A stretch of DNA of 64,000 nt from CBFDBF01 sp050287965. Its GTDB lineage: Bacteria; Pseudomonadota; Gammaproteobacteria; Chromatiales; Chromatiaceae. The stretch is from the NCBI GenBank assembly GCA_050287965.1, contig JBNKCX010000050.1, forward strand, positions 1 through 64,000, given 5' to 3'. Positions 1-7,918 of the stretch are shown in pieces. Position 1 is the first letter of the stretch. Every line of letters starts with the position of its first letter. Under the pieces are notes generated by a model. The model did not search any database. It was not told where the DNA came from and saw only the letters and a list, made by a program, of their open reading frames with translations. The translations under genes were made by a program, and so were the position numbers.

Positions 1-132
1 TCCAGCGCGGGCGAGGGACCGCCCGTGGCTGGAGCCCCCGGGACGGTGAGGAACGCAGGGTACCCCGCAGGGGCAAGTCGTGGAGTGCCCTTTTCTTTCG
101 CCTATTTCTTTTGGGCAAGCAAAAGAAATAGG
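1..132. repeat. Palindromic non-coding repeat element (cut by the left window edge)
   Basis: Two hairpins are visible. Positions 1-33 form a stem in which TCCAGC pairs with GCTGGA and CGGGCG pairs with CGCCCG. Positions 101-112 and 121-132 form a perfect 12-bp inverted repeat around the loop GGGCAAGC. Hairpins of this second type, built on TTTCTTTTGGGCAAGCAAAAGAAA-like cores, are as I recall dispersed in many gammaproteobacterial genomes as REP- or MITE-like elements. An open frame runs through it (25-252) but has no protein-like features. The element probably begins left of the window. Its role is unknown. Confidence 0.55.
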
Positions 133-369
133 CTCGCAGCCAATCAGATAAAGCATCAAAGAGCACCAGGGCCGACAGGCTGCGAAATTATTTTCCGGAC
201 TGGAGAGCCCGAAGCAGACAGGTCACTAAATTGGTTACCAACAGTTAGATAACCACAAGAACGCAGAGATCGAAAGACTGCCACACCGGTTTTTATGACG
301 CTCGTCAGGTAATTAATGCGGCTCGTCCGGAAAGTATGTTGTTGGCCCCCACCACCTGGTCTATTCTGT

Positions 370-1074
370 ATGGTTATGAATAAGTGGCTGCCACTGCTGA
401 CCTGCTTCTTGCTTTCCGTTGCATCGGCCGATGTCTATAAATGGGTTGATGAAGACGGCAATGTGCACTATTCAGATCGTTCTCCGGAAGAAGGGATGGA
501 GCAGCTGGAGTTGCCGAAGAGCGTGGTCTATACACCACCCCGGTTGCCGACCACGGCAAGCCGTCCTGAAGTCAAGGAATCAGCCGCCGGCAAATATGAG
601 AACCTCGCCATCTCCCGTCCGGAGATGAACGAAACCGTCCATTCCAACGAAGGGATCGTGCAGGTTGAATATACTCTGGCGCCGGGCCTGAAGCCGGGGG
701 ACCAATACCGTCTGTTATTGGATGGAAAACGGATCCAGGAACTGACCACGCAGTCGGCGGTTTCCCTGCACAATGTGGACCGCGGCTCCCATACCATCGT
801 TGTACAGGTGATGCGCGAAGGGTCCGTCCAGATAGCGTCTAAATCGGTGATCTTTCATCTATGGAAGGCTGCTGAAAAAGACACGGAAGAGGCTTCTTCC
901 GGCGAGGAATCGGGAGATTCGGGTTACGAGCACGATTACAGTTCCTCCGACTCAACTTATAGCGGTATCCCCAAGGATAGTTCCTCGTTCAAAGCCGGCG
1001 ACTCCACCTATGGCGGCAAAACCCCGTTCAAGGCTTCCCCTTCCACTTACGCCCCCAATTACGGTTCAGATTAA
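370..1074 (+). CDS. DUF4124 domain-containing exported protein
   Basis: A secreted protein of 234 residues with no known biochemical function. A signal peptide (two possible Met codons at 370 and 376, then a hydrophobic run ending near ASA-DVYKW) is followed directly by a DUF4124 motif (VYKWVDEDGNVHYSDR) at about residues 21-60. The middle resembles a beta-sandwich region. The C-terminal third is Ser/Tyr-rich and carries three degenerate copies of an STY motif (SDSTY, GDSTY, SPSTY). The open frame continues upstream to 316, but only the 370/376 starts place the signal peptide at the N-terminus. DUF4124 genes often lie between glnA and ntrB in related genomes, which fits glnL downstream. Function is not inferable. 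Confidence 0.8.
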   Translation: MVMNKWLPLLTCFLLSVASADVYKWVDEDGNVHYSDRSPEEGMEQLELPKSVVYTPPRLPTTASRPEVKESAAGKYENLAISRPEMNETVHSNEGIVQVEYTLAPGLKPGDQYRLLLDGKRIQELTTQSAVSLHNVDRGSHTIVVQVMREGSVQIASKSVIFHLWKAAEKDTEEASSGEESGDSGYEHDYSSSDSTYSGIPKDSSSFKAGDSTYGGKTPFKASPSTYAPNYGSD

Positions 1075-1098
1075 AGAGCCCCAGGTCAATACCTTCTG

Positions 1099-1124
1099 CT
1101 CCTTGTCCCACATATGGGAAGGAG
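1099..1124. other. Inverted repeat after the DUF4124 gene
   Basis: CTCCT and TCCCA pair with TGGGA and AGGAG around a CATA loop, with a 2-nt bulge. No T-tract follows on either strand, so a rho-independent terminator is not supported. It lies 25 bp after the DUF4124 stop codon and may stabilise the 3' end of that transcript. Confidence 0.35.
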
Positions 1125-1185
1125 TCATGTAAAAGGTCCTTAAGTAATCCGGGTTCCCCGGCGGTTCCCTTCCGGCGCATTTTGG

Positions 1186-1202
1186 TGCACCATAATGGTG
1201 CA
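1186..1202. promoter_or_regulatory. NtrC (GlnG) binding site upstream of glnL
   Basis: The 17-mer TGCACCATAATGGTGCA matches the classical NtrC consensus (TGCAC-N7-GTGCA) and is a perfect 8-bp palindrome around one central base. Its centre is about 139 bp upstream of the start predicted by the sigma-54-like promoter at 1307-1322. This is the usual distance for NtrC enhancers. It suggests that glnL-glnG is controlled by its own product under nitrogen limitation. The match is seen directly; the regulation is inferred. Confidence 0.8.
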
Positions 1203-1306
1203 TGGGTGCCCGACGTATCTCCCGAAAGCCCTCGGCGCGGTCTAAGCTCGGCCTGTATTTCCGCCGTTTTCAAGGGATTTCCTATCATTCCATGCGCGGA
1301 AAAAAG

Positions 1307-1322
1307 TGGTCCGGATATTGCT
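1307..1322 (+). promoter_or_regulatory. Sigma-54 (RpoN) -24/-12 promoter of glnL-glnG
   Basis: TGGTCCGGATATTGCT agrees with the consensus TGGCACGRNNNTTGCW at 11 of 13 defined positions and keeps the exact GG-N10-GC spacing. It predicts transcription from about 1333. That is only 3 nt before the first ATG of the glnL frame (1336) and 18 nt before the second (1351), so the second ATG may be the real start, or the transcript is nearly leaderless. The NtrC site at 1186-1202 supports the call. Confidence 0.65.
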
Positions 1323-1335
1323 CTAAGGTTTCGAT

Positions 1336-2424
1336 ATGGATTTTGATGAGATGACAGAGCCGGAACTCGGTAACAGGATCCTTGAGAACCTGAATTCCGC
1401 GGTTCTTTTTTTCGATCCCGATCTGGAGCTGCGGTACATGAACCCCGCAGCCGAGATGTTGTTCGAGGTCAGCTCCCGACACCTGATCGGACAAAAGGCA
1501 GGGGATCTATTACAGGGACCCGGGGATATTATCGAGACCACGATTTCCCGGGTGACGGAATCGGACCGACCCTTCACCGAGCGGGAGCTGGCCCTGTCGC
1601 TGCCCAGCGGTAATACGGTGACGGTGGATTGCACCTTCGTGCCGCTGTTGGATTGGGACATGACGGGCTGCACGATCCTTGAACTGCAGAGTATAGACCG
1701 CCAGCTCCAGATCAGCCGCGAAGAGCAGTTGCTGAACCAGCAACAGGTGGCGCGGGAAATGATCCGCAGTCTTGCACACGAGATCAAGAATCCCCTTGGC
1801 GGTCTTCGTGGTGCCGCACAGTTGCTTGAGCGGGAGCTGAACGACCCCGTCCTCTCAGAGTACACCCAGGTCATTATCGATGAAGCCGACCGGCTGCAGT
1901 CGCTCGTCAACCGGATGTTGGGCCCCCATCGGCTGCCGGAACTCAGCGAGGTGAATGTACACCAATTACTGGAACGCGTGCGGGTATTGGTATTGGCCGA
2001 GTATGGCGAACGGCTCCGCATCATCCGGGATTTTGATCCGAGTATTCCGGACCTGTACGTGGACAGCGACCGTATCCTGCAGGCGCTGCTGAATATCGTC
2101 GGTAATGCGGCCGAAGCGATCGGTGACCGGGAGGAAGGCGAGATCATTATGCGCACCCGGATTCAAAGGCAGTTCACTATCGGCAATGTTCGTCACCGTC
2201 TGGCGGCGCAAATCGATATCGAGGACAACGGGCCGGGGATTCCGGAGCAGATAAGGGAACGGTTGTTCTATCCACTGGTGACGTCAGGCACCAAGGGCGT
2301 GGGATTGGGGCTTTCAATCGCCCAGACCCTGATCAGCCAGCACGGTGGATTGATCGAATGGAAGAGTGAACCGGGGAAGACCGTATTTAGCGTTATTCTT
2401 CCCCTGGAGAATGGTGATGGCTAA
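1336..2424 (+). CDS. glnL: Nitrogen regulation sensor histidine kinase NtrB (GlnL)
   Basis: A cytoplasmic kinase/phosphatase that phosphorylates NtrC when nitrogen is limiting and is normally controlled by PII protein. The 362-residue protein has an N-terminal PAS domain (about 15-115), a HisKA dimerisation domain with the phospho-acceptor His in HEIKNPLGGL (His 148) and a C-terminal HATPase domain with the N box (NIVGNAAEAI), DNGPGIP and GVGLGLSIA motifs. There is no membrane segment, as expected for NtrB. The start is uncertain: 1336 is weakly supported by AAGG, while ATG 1351 fits the family N-terminus and the predicted transcription start better. The 3' end overlaps glnG, implying translational coupling. 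Confidence 0.95.
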   Translation: MDFDEMTEPELGNRILENLNSAVLFFDPDLELRYMNPAAEMLFEVSSRHLIGQKAGDLLQGPGDIIETTISRVTESDRPFTERELALSLPSGNTVTVDCTFVPLLDWDMTGCTILELQSIDRQLQISREEQLLNQQQVAREMIRSLAHEIKNPLGGLRGAAQLLERELNDPVLSEYTQVIIDEADRLQSLVNRMLGPHRLPELSEVNVHQLLERVRVLVLAEYGERLRIIRDFDPSIPDLYVDSDRILQALLNIVGNAAEAIGDREEGEIIMRTRIQRQFTIGNVRHRLAAQIDIEDNGPGIPEQIRERLFYPLVTSGTKGVGLGLSIAQTLISQHGGLIEWKSEPGKTVFSVILPLENGDG

Positions 2425-3832
2425 AAAATACCAAGTATGGATTATTGACGACGATCGCTCTATCCGCTGGGTGCTGGAAAAAGCACTGCAGGGTGGTGAC
2501 ATGGACGTGACAAGTTTTGAGGATGCGGAGGGCGTGCTGGAGGCCATGAGCAGACAGCGGCCGGATGTGGTCGTTTCCGATGTACGCATGCCGGGTATGG
2601 ACGGTCTGTCCCTGTTACAGCGGATTCACGACACCTATCCGGAGTTGCCGGTTATCATCATGACCGCACACTCCGATCTCGAAAGCGCGGTGGCCGCTTA
2701 CCATGGGGGTGCCTTTGAGTATCTGCCCAAACCCTTCGATGTGGATGAGGCAGTGGAACAGGTGCGCCGGGCCTGTCGCCAGGGAGAGCGGTTGGCGCAG
2801 CAAAATGGCGACGTGCTGGTGGACAGTCCGGAAATCATTGGCGAGGCGCCGGCGATGCAGGAGGTGTTTCGCGCCATCGGCCGGCTCGCTCGCTCCAGCA
2901 TTACGGTTTTGATAAACGGGGAGTCGGGTACGGGAAAGGAGTTGGTTGCTCAGGCGCTGCATCGACACAGCCCGCGATCGGATCAGCCCTTTATCGCCCT
3001 CAATATGGCGGCTATTCCCAGGGATCTGCTGGAGTCGGAGCTGTTCGGCCATGAACGGGGGGCCTTTACCGGCGCCCAGAACCGACGTCTCGGCCGTTTC
3101 GAGCAGGCCGATGGCGGCAGTCTGTTCCTGGATGAGATCGGTGACATGCCGGCGGAGCTTCAGACCCGGTTATTGCGGGTTCTGGCGGACGGGGTATTTT
3201 ATCGAGTGGGCGGCCATGAACCGGTACGGGTTGACGTACGCATAATCGCTGCCACCCATCAGAATCTGGAAGAGCTTGTAAAGCAGGGACGTTTTCGGGA
3301 GGATCTGTTCCATCGTCTGAACGTCATTCGCATCCATATACCACCGCTGCGTGAGCGCCGGGAGGACATCCCGCTGCTGATGCAGCATTTCCTGGCGCGG
3401 GCGGCCGCCGAACTCGGTGTGGAGGCCAAGAGCCTGTTGCCGGAAACCGCGGACAGACTGCAGCGTCTTGAGTGGCCGGGCAATGTCAGGCAGTTGGAGA
3501 ATACCGCGCGCTGGTTGACGGTAATGGCCTCCAGCCGGGATATCCATCCGGAAGACCTGCCGCCGGAATTGCTGGAGACCGAACAGGAATACGTCGGTAC
3601 CGGTGACTGGGAGCTGGATTTGCGCAACTGGATACGAAAGAAGTTGCAGAACGGGGCGGAGGGAGTCCTTCAGGAGGCGACTCCCATATTCGAAACCATC
3701 ATGATCGAAACTGCGCTGGAGCAGACCTGCGGCCGGCGTCTGGAAGCGGCCAGACTCCTGGGGTGGGGCAGAAACACCCTGACCCGAAAGATCAAGGAAT
3801 TGAATCTGGAGTCGGATCAGCAGATTGAATAG
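2417..3832 (+). CDS. glnG: Nitrogen regulation response regulator NtrC (GlnG)
   Basis: A sigma-54-dependent activator, 471 residues, close to the usual 469. The receiver domain (about 5-115) carries the phosphorylated Asp 55 in SDVRMPGMDG and the Lys of YLPKPFD. The AAA+ domain has Walker A (GESGTGKE), the sigma-54-contacting GAFTGA loop and Walker B (LFLDEIGDMP). A Fis-type helix-turn-helix (EAARLLGWGRNTLTRKI) ends the protein. ATG 2417 is chosen over 2411 because GGAGA lies 6 nt upstream. It overlaps the glnL 3' end by 8 nt. It should bind the palindrome at 1186-1202. Confidence 0.96.
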   Translation: MAKKYQVWIIDDDRSIRWVLEKALQGGDMDVTSFEDAEGVLEAMSRQRPDVVVSDVRMPGMDGLSLLQRIHDTYPELPVIIMTAHSDLESAVAAYHGGAFEYLPKPFDVDEAVEQVRRACRQGERLAQQNGDVLVDSPEIIGEAPAMQEVFRAIGRLARSSITVLINGESGTGKELVAQALHRHSPRSDQPFIALNMAAIPRDLLESELFGHERGAFTGAQNRRLGRFEQADGGSLFLDEIGDMPAELQTRLLRVLADGVFYRVGGHEPVRVDVRIIAATHQNLEELVKQGRFREDLFHRLNVIRIHIPPLRERREDIPLLMQHFLARAAAELGVEAKSLLPETADRLQRLEWPGNVRQLENTARWLTVMASSRDIHPEDLPPELLETEQEYVGTGDWELDLRNWIRKKLQNGAEGVLQEATPIFETIMIETALEQTCGRRLEAARLLGWGRNTLTRKIKELNLESDQQIE

Positions 3833-3943
3833 GTGACATTTATAAGATGGTCCGGTTAAGGGCAACATCCCAGGGGTTGTTCAGCCCCGATATTGCTCTA
3901 TCATGTAGTGCGTTTTTTACCGCCACGTTTTTCAGGAAACTCA

Positions 3944-4348
3944 ATGGATACCAGCAGTATCGATCTCCCCGGTTGTGAGGTGGAGAACATCCGGATTGAG
4001 GGAGACCGGGTGATCCTCCGTTTCTCCCGGGCGTATATCACGAAGACTATGACCGGTTCGGCGGAGCGCACCCGCTGGTACCAGTCGGGCGAGCTTATTT
4101 TTACCGGAGCGGCTGCGGAAGGGGGTCTTCCGGAATGTCCCTGTGTATGTGCCGGGGGCGACGTGGGGGAGAACATCTACACCTACCGGGATATGATTCC
4201 TATCCCTTTGAAGAGCCACGGCCGGGCCCGTTGCGACCTTCGCTTTGAAGGCACTGAACGACGGCTGCAGGTGGAGGGAGACGGCGTTGAACTGGTGATG
4301 GAAGACCGGCCGTACTACATCGAACACATCCGTCCGGAAAAAGCTTAA
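3944..4348 (+). CDS. Hypothetical protein downstream of ntrC
   Basis: I do not recognise this 134-residue protein. It is soluble, acidic and predicted to be mostly beta-strand, with alternating hydrophobic residues (VENIRIEGDRVILRF, RCDLRFEGTERRLQVEGDGVELVM). Two Cys lie close together in PECPCVC. There is no signal peptide or membrane segment. ATG 3944 is chosen because AGGAAA lies 5 nt upstream; the frame extends to 3893 without another good start. It follows glnG by 111 bp and converges on nfi. Codon use looks like its neighbours, so I take it as a real, native gene. Confidence 0.65.
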   Translation: MDTSSIDLPGCEVENIRIEGDRVILRFSRAYITKTMTGSAERTRWYQSGELIFTGAAAEGGLPECPCVCAGGDVGENIYTYRDMIPIPLKSHGRARCDLRFEGTERRLQVEGDGVELVMEDRPYYIEHIRPEKA

Positions 4349-4380
4349 GTTAGTAGTTCGAAGTCTGTAGTCATAGGTAG

Positions 4381-4405
4381 GGCGGGCGGTGCCCGCCGCG
4401 CTTTT
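4381..4405. terminator. Hairpin terminator between convergent genes
   Basis: GGCGGGC at 4381-4387 and GCCCGCC at 4391-4397 form a perfect 7-bp stem with a GGT loop, followed by a short T run (4402-4405) on the + strand. It separates the hypothetical gene ending at 4348 from nfi, which ends at 4405 on the opposite strand. Confidence 0.5.
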
Positions 4406-5064
4406 CACCCGGAAGCCAGTTTATGTGCCTGACGTGTGGTCTCCGGCAGGCGGTACTTCGGGGTACAGGACAGCACGTAATCAATAGCGGTCTCCAGACT
4501 GATCCGGTGTCCACATGAGATGTAGAGGGGTCGAACCCCCTTGCGGGTCCGCAACACCGCGCCGATCCGTTCGGAACCGTCCATAAGCGGTACCCAGTCG
4601 CCCTTCTCGGGACCGGGCTCCACATGGGTTCCCACCAACCTGCTTTTGGCCACCCCGATAGAGGGTATGTCGGTGATGATCCCCAGATGGGAAGCGATGC
4701 CCAGACGCCGGGGATGGGCCAACCCCTGTCCGTCACACAATATCAGGTCGGGAGGCCGCTCCAGCTGCTCCAGTGCGGCCAGCACAGCGGGGATCTCCCG
4801 AAACGAGAGCAGGCCCGGGACATAAGGGAAGCGTGTGGGCCGGCGGGCAACCGCCTGGTGGAGCTGCTGGAGATCGGGGAAACTGAGTATCGCCACCGCC
4901 GCCCGGGTGGTTTTTCCTCCCGCCTCAAAGCCGACGTCGACGCCGGCCACGTGCGAAACGGGACCCAGACGGTCCTCTGTTTCCACCAGATCACGCAGTT
5001 CCTGCTGGATGCTCCGGGCCTCGGCGGGGCTCACCTGCCACGGGTGTAAATGGTGTAATTTCAA
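4405..5064 (-). CDS. nfi: Endonuclease V (deoxyinosine 3'-endonuclease)
   Basis: A DNA repair enzyme that nicks one phosphodiester 3' of deoxyinosine and other deaminated bases. The 219-residue length is typical. The family's metal-binding acid is present in HVAGVDVGF, the wedge/substrate region in RFPYVPGLLSFREIP, and the second acid plus surrounding motif in LCDGQGLAHPRRLGIASHLG. The conserved GVAKSRLVG segment follows. The gene stands alone, convergent with the preceding hypothetical gene and divergent from the radical SAM gene at 5209. Confidence 0.93.
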   Translation of the reverse strand: MKLHHLHPWQVSPAEARSIQQELRDLVETEDRLGPVSHVAGVDVGFEAGGKTTRAAVAILSFPDLQQLHQAVARRPTRFPYVPGLLSFREIPAVLAALEQLERPPDLILCDGQGLAHPRRLGIASHLGIITDIPSIGVAKSRLVGTHVEPGPEKGDWVPLMDGSERIGAVLRTRKGVRPLYISCGHRISLETAIDYVLSCTPKYRLPETTRQAHKLASG

Positions 5065-5208
5065 AGGAGTAGCGACCGATTTCAGCCTGTCACGCCGCCT
5101 ATGTTAAACTGTCCGGCCCGGATCGGGAAAGACAACCCTCTAGAATTCAGTCGTTTGCACGGAAGAGGCAGACGAGGAACGAAAATCCCATGGCCAATTG
5201 GAGATTCC

Positions 5209-6594
5209 ATGAACCTGACTGCGCTTGTACGCCGCCGCAAGCTGGACGACCTCGATCAGGGGTTTGCTGCGCGCCGCTTTCAGGTTTTCACGCCACGGGA
5301 TCTCAACCGCATCGGAAAACTTGAGCGACTGCCGGCGGAGGTCCGGTTCCAGATGGAGGTGGTTGCCAGGGTGTTTCCCTTCCGGGTTAATGAGTATGTG
5401 GTCAACGAACTGATCGACTGGGAGCGGGCCCCGGAGGATCCCATATTCCGTTTGACCTTCCCCCAGAGAGAGATGTTGGCGCCGGAGCACTATGATCGGC
5501 TGGCCGATATGGTGTATCGAGGGGCGGGAGAGGTTGAACTCAACCGTGCGGTGAAAGAGATACGGACCGCGCTCAATCCCCATCCGGCTAAGCAGCTGGA
5601 ACTTAATGTTCCCCTCGGCGTTGACGGGCTGCCTCTTGCGGGTGTGCAACATAAGTACAACGAGACGGTGCTCTTTTTCCCCAGCCAGGGACAGACCTGC
5701 CATACCTACTGTACCTTCTGTTTTCGCTGGGCCCAGTTCCTGGGCGACAAGGCGTTGCGGATCGCTTCCAATGAAGTATCGGCGCTGCATAATTATCTGC
5801 GGGGACATAGGGGGGTCACTGACCTGCTGATTACGGGTGGCGACCCCATGGTGATGAAGGCCCGCCGGCTGAAGGAGTATCTGCAGCCTTTGCTGCGGCC
5901 GGAGTTTGATCACATCAAGACCATACGTATCGGGACCAAAGCACTCAGTTTCTGGCCTTACCGGTTTGTTACCGACGAGGATGCCGATGACCTGCTGTTC
6001 CTGCTGGAGAGTCTGGTTGAAGGCGGCAAGCATGTGGCCATCATGGCCCATTACAATCATTGGCAGGAGATGCAGACCGATATTGCCGCCACGGCGATAC
6101 GCAAACTGCGCGCGACCGGAGCGGTAATACGCAGCCAAGGCCCTCTTCTCGCCCATATCAACGACGATGCCGAAACCTGGAGCAGGCTGTGGCAGGATCA
6201 GATCAACCTCGGGATTATTCCCTACTATATGTTTGTGGAGCGGGATACCGGGGCCAAGAACTATTTTGAGGTATCGCTGGCGCGGGCCTGGGATATCTAT
6301 CGCGATGCTATATGTAATGTCTCGGGCCTGAGCCGCACCGTGCGCGGCCCCAGCATGAGCGCCGCTCCGGGTAAGGTGGAGGTGCAGGGCGTGACCGAGA
6401 TCAACGGTGAGAAGCTGTTCGTTCTGCGTTTTATTCAGGGCCGCGACTCGGAATGGGTGCAGCGTCCGTTCTTCGCCCGATACGATGAACGAGCTACCTG
6501 GCTGGATCAATTGCAGCCGGCGCTGGGAGAGAATCGGTTCTTTTTTGACGAAGGGTACAGGGCTATCTGCGAGAAGCGATCCGTTACACCTTGA
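5209..6594 (+). CDS. KamA-family radical SAM protein (lysine 2,3-aminomutase-like)
   Basis: A 461-residue radical SAM enzyme. The [4Fe-4S] cluster motif CxxxCxxC is visible as CHTYCTFC near residue 165, followed by FRWAQFLG, and a glycine-rich SAM contact (LLITGGDPMVM) follows. Overall organisation matches KamA-family PLP-linked aminomutases such as lysine or glutamate 2,3-aminomutase. The substrate is not deducible, and it is not the EpmB protein type, which is shorter. ATG 5209 is preceded by GGAG; the open frame extends to 5101 without family similarity. The 3' end overlaps the convergent HDOD gene by 11 bp. Confidence 0.8.
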   Translation: MNLTALVRRRKLDDLDQGFAARRFQVFTPRDLNRIGKLERLPAEVRFQMEVVARVFPFRVNEYVVNELIDWERAPEDPIFRLTFPQREMLAPEHYDRLADMVYRGAGEVELNRAVKEIRTALNPHPAKQLELNVPLGVDGLPLAGVQHKYNETVLFFPSQGQTCHTYCTFCFRWAQFLGDKALRIASNEVSALHNYLRGHRGVTDLLITGGDPMVMKARRLKEYLQPLLRPEFDHIKTIRIGTKALSFWPYRFVTDEDADDLLFLLESLVEGGKHVAIMAHYNHWQEMQTDIAATAIRKLRATGAVIRSQGPLLAHINDDAETWSRLWQDQINLGIIPYYMFVERDTGAKNYFEVSLARAWDIYRDAICNVSGLSRTVRGPSMSAAPGKVEVQGVTEINGEKLFVLRFIQGRDSEWVQRPFFARYDERATWLDQLQPALGENRFFFDEGYRAICEKRSVTP

Positions 6595-7846
6595 GCAGGG
6601 TTTCCGTATCTTCTATACGGGCTTCCGCCGCGGACATGATCTTCAGGCTCTGTTTTGGAGTCAAACCTTCCAATCCCAGCCTTCTCATGGCCGGTACCTC
6701 GTGAAGCGGTGGTAGAGAGAGGGCCTGATCGGTACCGACCAGGCTGTGCAACTGGGCTACGATAACCAGGTCACAGTAGTCCGGTTTTTCCTGGTCATTA
6801 CGCATCCAATCCTCCGCCTCCCTTGCCGTCACCACGAACTCCTTGCCGAAACGCCATACCTCCAGGATCGAACCGCCGATGGGACCGCGAAGATTGGTGA
6901 TGGCGTGGTGCATGGACCTGGGATCTGAGGCGAGATCCGGATAGAACGCCGCCTGGTTTATAATGGCGGCGACCCCGATATCATGCAGAAGTCCGATCAG
7001 CATGGCTTCGTCCGCATTGAAACGGCGGTCATTGCGGGCGAGGACGTAGCATATGGACGCGACCTTGGTGCTATGGCGCCAGAGCTCCGCCATGCGCTCC
7101 TGTAGCAGTTTTGAATTGACCCGAAAGAGGTCGCGCAGGGTGTAAGCGAGCACCAGATTGTGGGTCACCTTCATGCCCAGGCGAACCACCGCCTCATGGC
7201 AGCTGGCGACGGGCTTCATGTTGCCGTAGAAGGCACTGTTCGCCGCCTTCACGATTTTCGCCGTAATCGCCGGATCGGTCTGGATGATGCGGGCGACCGC
7301 TTGGGCGTTCGAGGAGATATCTCTGACGGCCTGACCGACCCGCACGGCAACTTCCGGGAGGGACGGCAGGATCAACTGATCCCGCTTAAGATCGCGGTAA
7401 AGGTGTTGCGTGAGACGATTTTCCAGATTTATCGTCGGCTTCTTTTGCTGGACCCCCTCCTTAACCTGGATACCATGCCTGTCTGAGCTGTTTTTCGGGG
7501 CAAATTGCGGTATCAGCTCCTGAGCAATGCGCACAAAACGTACAGGAGTAACGGCGAAGACATTGAATCGCCGCGGAACCAGTTGCGCGACGGGCCGGGA
7601 AGCTTGAGGCGTACCGCCCTCTATCTCGATGTATTTGCCGTCTCCGGCCTGCAGCCGGACGCGACCTTGAATAAGAAAGAACTGATAGGGGTCCCTGCTC
7701 CCCAACTTGATAAGCAGCTCTCCCTCGGATGCGCTTTCTACCCGCAGGCGGCTGGCCAAAAGACCCAGCTGTTTTCTATCGAGATCCTTAAGGGGTAGAA
7801 ATGACTTTAACGTCTGGTCATCCACGAGGTGCAAGGCTTGGTTCAT
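6584..7846 (-). CDS. HDOD domain signalling protein with N-terminal cyclic-nucleotide-binding-like domain
   Basis: A 420-residue cytoplasmic protein. Residues about 10-115 have a cNMP-binding-like beta-roll (GELLIKLGSRDPYQFFLIQGRVRL) without a convincing phosphate-binding cassette, so nucleotide binding is doubtful. Residues about 165-370 form an HDOD domain (LPSLPEVAVRVGQAVRD, IIQTDPAITAKIVKAANSAFYG, IGLLHDIGVAAIIN), an HD-like fold usually lacking hydrolase activity and linked to signalling. Same strand as pyrD, 72 bp after it, possibly co-transcribed. It converges on the radical SAM gene. The target is unknown. Confidence 0.85.
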   Translation of the reverse strand: MNQALHLVDDQTLKSFLPLKDLDRKQLGLLASRLRVESASEGELLIKLGSRDPYQFFLIQGRVRLQAGDGKYIEIEGGTPQASRPVAQLVPRRFNVFAVTPVRFVRIAQELIPQFAPKNSSDRHGIQVKEGVQQKKPTINLENRLTQHLYRDLKRDQLILPSLPEVAVRVGQAVRDISSNAQAVARIIQTDPAITAKIVKAANSAFYGNMKPVASCHEAVVRLGMKVTHNLVLAYTLRDLFRVNSKLLQERMAELWRHSTKVASICYVLARNDRRFNADEAMLIGLLHDIGVAAIINQAAFYPDLASDPRSMHHAITNLRGPIGGSILEVWRFGKEFVVTAREAEDWMRNDQEKPDYCDLVIVAQLHSLVGTDQALSLPPLHEVPAMRRLGLEGLTPKQSLKIMSAAEARIEDTETLLKV

Positions 7847-7918
7847 ATGCTGCCTGTCGATATCCCTATGCGATTATCCTAATATTACTCCGTAATCGGG
7901 GAAAAGATATACCCCTGA

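Noticed and set aside
25..252. 75-codon open frame at the left edge
   Set aside because: It runs through a 12-bp palindromic hairpin and has no protein-like composition; the region is better explained as a repeat.
3881..3896. Second sigma-54-like string upstream of the hypothetical gene
   Set aside because: It keeps TTGCT but not the GG of the -24 element, and no NtrC site lies nearby.
5140..6510. Long open frame opposite the radical SAM gene
   Set aside because: It lies entirely within the KamA-like gene on the other strand, has no family features and no ribosome site; it is a shadow of codon bias.
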